This document shows, piece by piece, positions 62,087 through 64,000 of a stretch of DNA of 64,000 nucleotides. The stretch is from NCBI GenBank assembly GCA_038087015.1, contig JASBNA010000030.1:124001-188000 (forward strand), in the 5' to 3' direction. Within the stretch, counting starts at the first letter, position 1, and every line of letters begins with the position of its first letter. The DNA comes from Cerrena zonata (taxonomy: Eukaryota; Basidiomycota; Agaricomycetes; Polyporales; Cerrenaceae). The position numbers and the translations under genes were made by a program. The notes below the pieces were generated by a model. It was not told the origin of the DNA, did not search any database, and was given only the letters and a program-made list of their open reading frames with translations.

Positions 62087-63035
62087 ATGTCGTCTTCCGT
62101 AGAGGATTTTAAACCTTTTGACTGTAAGTGTTTTGCACCTTCGGACAATGTTGCTGTTGAATTGTTGTGCAACAGATGAATTACCCGAGACAACATCGAG
62201 TGTGGTGAACAGTTGGATTGTGCGATTGCAAGCTGTGGCCATTGTAGTACGTATCCGCACAGCGTATATTGTACTTGACATGTACCTTCGACTAATACCT
62301 CCTGGTTTTGCTAGACGGCGCTACTGGCACAAGTCGAAGCGTCATTTGTAGGTAGTCTCGAACCTGCCAACTCTGATCCAACAGCATCAGATACCGCTTT
62401 GCGAATCTTCGCATACGCAGGGTTAATTCTAAACCTCGGAGCCACACTTTCCGCTGTCTTACTTCTTCTTGCCGTCACCTCGGTACCCAGTGCTGCTCGT
62501 AGACTCTGGATGAGTTGTAGCCATGGATATCCCAGGAAGGTCTTTCTCTATGAAAATGAGAAAAAGCGCAGGATTTCTGAAGGAATAACAAATACCCCAG
62601 CTCCGGGCGTCCCTTCGAGTTCTACGTCACAAGATCCCACCAAACCGGAAGATAGTCCCATAAGGTTGTCCAATAAATCATTGTTACAAGGCGATCCCGA
62701 TGACGAAATCTTACACGCATTTGGTGTCGCACGAGGATGGAGGCTTCTTTTGCAACATTGCGTCTTCTGCTTCTTGACAGGATGCATATGCGCTTTCGTT
62801 CACGTCGGGATCCTGGTATGGATCAATGAATCGACAACCGTCGCGTCGGTGGCAATGCCAATAGCTGTAATTGGATTCATCCCACCTTCAATCATATTCT
62901 TCTTTGGAATGGACAGCTTGAGCTGCAAGGAATGCCACCCAGACAAGTGAGTCTATTGAATGGAAAGTTTCATGTGGCCACGTAATGACTGTCTGTAGAA
63001 CTTCGCGACTCTGTGCAATTCATGTCTCTCAATGA
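62087..63035 (+). CDS. Four-helix membrane protein, family copy 2
   Basis: Exons 62087-62123, 62176-62246, 62315-62946, 62999-63035; 258 aa. Same exon plan as copy 1 (24063-25025), including a 71-nt second exon and a short last exon ending in a TSRL-type tail. Four hydrophobic segments: IVRLQAVAIVTALLAQVEASF, IFAYAGLILNLGATLSAVLL, LQHCVFCFLTGCICAFVHVG and AMPIAVIGFIPPSIIFFFGM. Conserved between the copies: SDTALRIFAYAGLILNLGATL, LHAFGVARGWR, GILVW and SESTTVASV-like. The loop between helices 2 and 3 diverges strongly, so selection seems to act on the membrane core. No characterised relative recognised. Confidence 0.85.
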
Positions 63036-63466
63036 TAGTTGGCTATCACCACGACGGTAGCGAAAGTTGGGTATGGGTCATTACATGATTTGACAACAGT
63101 CGTCGATTACTCCCCGTGATCTCGTATATGATATCCGAATTGGGTTTTCCGAGTCTCTCCAGTTTGTTGTTTCCATTATATATTTTACACACGATATAAC
63201 CCAGAAAACGTTAAGAGAAACCTGCTCGATGGACCTCTCTACTTGACACAAAACAAGATGGTTGCGAGCGAAATTCCTTGCTCAGTACGATTGTATCTGA
63301 GACAGGAATTGGAATACCGGATAGAAATTGGACCTCTTCTCCACCGTAACACACATCCCAGTCACGCAAGTGAAGTCTGTCGAGCTAGTATAATGCCCCA
63401 GGCGGCTGCGAAGGTTTTGATCCTCCTTGTTCCTATTGTGAATATTCATGGATGTACGTATATGGG
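63036..63466. other. Sequence upstream of the SHMT duplicate
   Basis: No similarity to SHMT exons 1-3, which should lie here if the duplicate were complete. An open frame starting at 63243 overlaps the junction but matches nothing. Confidence 0.5.
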
Positions 63467-64000
63467 CTTTCTTACGTACCTCAGTACCCTACTTACTGAA
63501 AGTAATCTTTAGACTGCCAAGTACGTTTTGTGATTATTAATTGCGTCTTTACAACGGTCTAACCTTTTCCTAAACAGCTTCGCTGCCCTTACTGCTCTCC
63601 TCCAGCCTCAAGACCGTCTCATGGGTCTCGGTCTCCCTGATGGTGGACATTTGACTCATGGTTACTACGTACGTTCACTCAATACGCATACACAGAACCA
63701 ACATCTTTAACTTTTAGCCTTCTTCCTAAATATAGACTGCCAAAAAGAAGATGACCGCATCTTCGATCTACTTCCAATCCCTCCCTTACGGCCTTGAGCC
63801 TGCCACCCAGCTCATTAACTATGAGGCTCTTAGGTCGCAAGCTAAGATTTACAAGCCCCGTCTCATAATCTGTGGTGCTTCCGCTTATCCCCGTGATTGG
63901 GACTACAAGACCCTCCGTGCTATCGCCGATGAAAATGGTGCCTACTTAATGGCTGACATCGCTCACATCTCTGGTCTCGTTGCTGCTGGTGAACAGGCAA
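63467..64000 (+). pseudogene. Partial SHMT duplicate, 5'-truncated, runs off window
   Basis: Near-identical to 55393-55930, introns included. Predicted exons 63513-63520 (the same 8-nt microexon), 63578-63668 and 63736 onward. In about 355 coding bases I count eight differences from the full gene, all synonymous. The intron at 63669-63735 has the same length (67 nt) with about six changes. Homology begins just at the donor side of the intron after SHMT exon 3, so exons 1-3 are absent and other sequence abuts. It is either a truncated copy or the 3' part of a chimeric gene; the rest lies beyond 64000. Confidence 0.8.

Overview
This window looks like nuclear DNA of a mushroom-type basidiomycete (Agaricomycetes). 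Almost every gene is cut by many 45-65 bp GT-AG introns, intergenic gaps are short, and both strands are used. The families are typical of the group: GMC (aryl-alcohol-oxidase-like) flavoenzymes, a GH76-like protein with a membrane anchor, F-box-like proteins in several copies, a GH18 chitinase, and a CBM19-like cysteine module with a mucin tail. No tRNA, rRNA or CRISPR was recognised. I assembled gene models by hand, checking exon phase, protein-family fit and paralogues. The exon lists in the evidence fields are therefore predictions.

Layout. 1-0.8 kb: 3' part of a C2H2 zinc-finger gene. 1.2-5.2: mitochondrial isoleucyl-tRNA synthetase (-). 5.5-7.6: MFS anion/nicotinate-type transporter (-). 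9.1-11.1: mitotic B-type cyclin (-). 12.0-12.9: Swc5/BCNT chromatin protein (+). 13.2-16.9: ubiquitin-specific protease (-). 17.1-18.5: histidinol-phosphate aminotransferase (-), divergent from a MYND-finger protein (18.7-21.1, +). 21.5-23.9: GH76-like protein (+). 24.1-25.0: four-helix membrane protein (-). 25.4-26.4: DJ-1 family protein (-). 27.2-28.7: F-box-like protein (+). 29.1-30.1: complete paralogue of the left-edge zinc-finger gene (-). 31.1-33.3: second F-box-like protein (+). 33.6-36.4: prolyl-tRNA synthetase (-). 38.1-43.3: tandem pair of GMC oxidoreductases (+). 43.7-46.1: F/E/R-rich coiled-coil protein (-). 46.2-46.5: possible small membrane protein (-). 46.8-48.2: Cia1 WD40 protein (-). 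48.7-50.4: GH18 chitinase (-). 51.5-53.2: CBM19-like mucin protein (-). 54.0-54.4: TA-flanked MITE. 54.9-56.9: serine hydroxymethyltransferase (+). 57.5-58.1: small CxxC/CxxC protein (+). 58.7-60.8: second coiled-coil paralogue (-). 62.1-63.0: second four-helix membrane protein (+). 63.5-64.0: start of a second, 5'-replaced SHMT copy running off the window.

The dominant theme is local duplication. Five families occur twice here: zinc finger, F-box-like, GMC, coiled-coil and four-helix membrane protein. A sixth, SHMT, is partly duplicated. Comparing copies exposes single-base insertions in GMC copy 1 and, twice, in coiled-coil copy 1; a further apparent insertion is in the chitinase. All four lie between 38 and 50 kb and could be real decay or assembly errors.

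A second theme is alternative starts. Both prolyl-tRNA synthetase and SHMT have an upstream in-frame ATG adding a basic, presequence-like extension ahead of the usual cytosolic start, which suggests one gene serving cytosol and mitochondrion. Chitinase and the CBM19-like protein sit next to each other on one strand and may act together on chitin.
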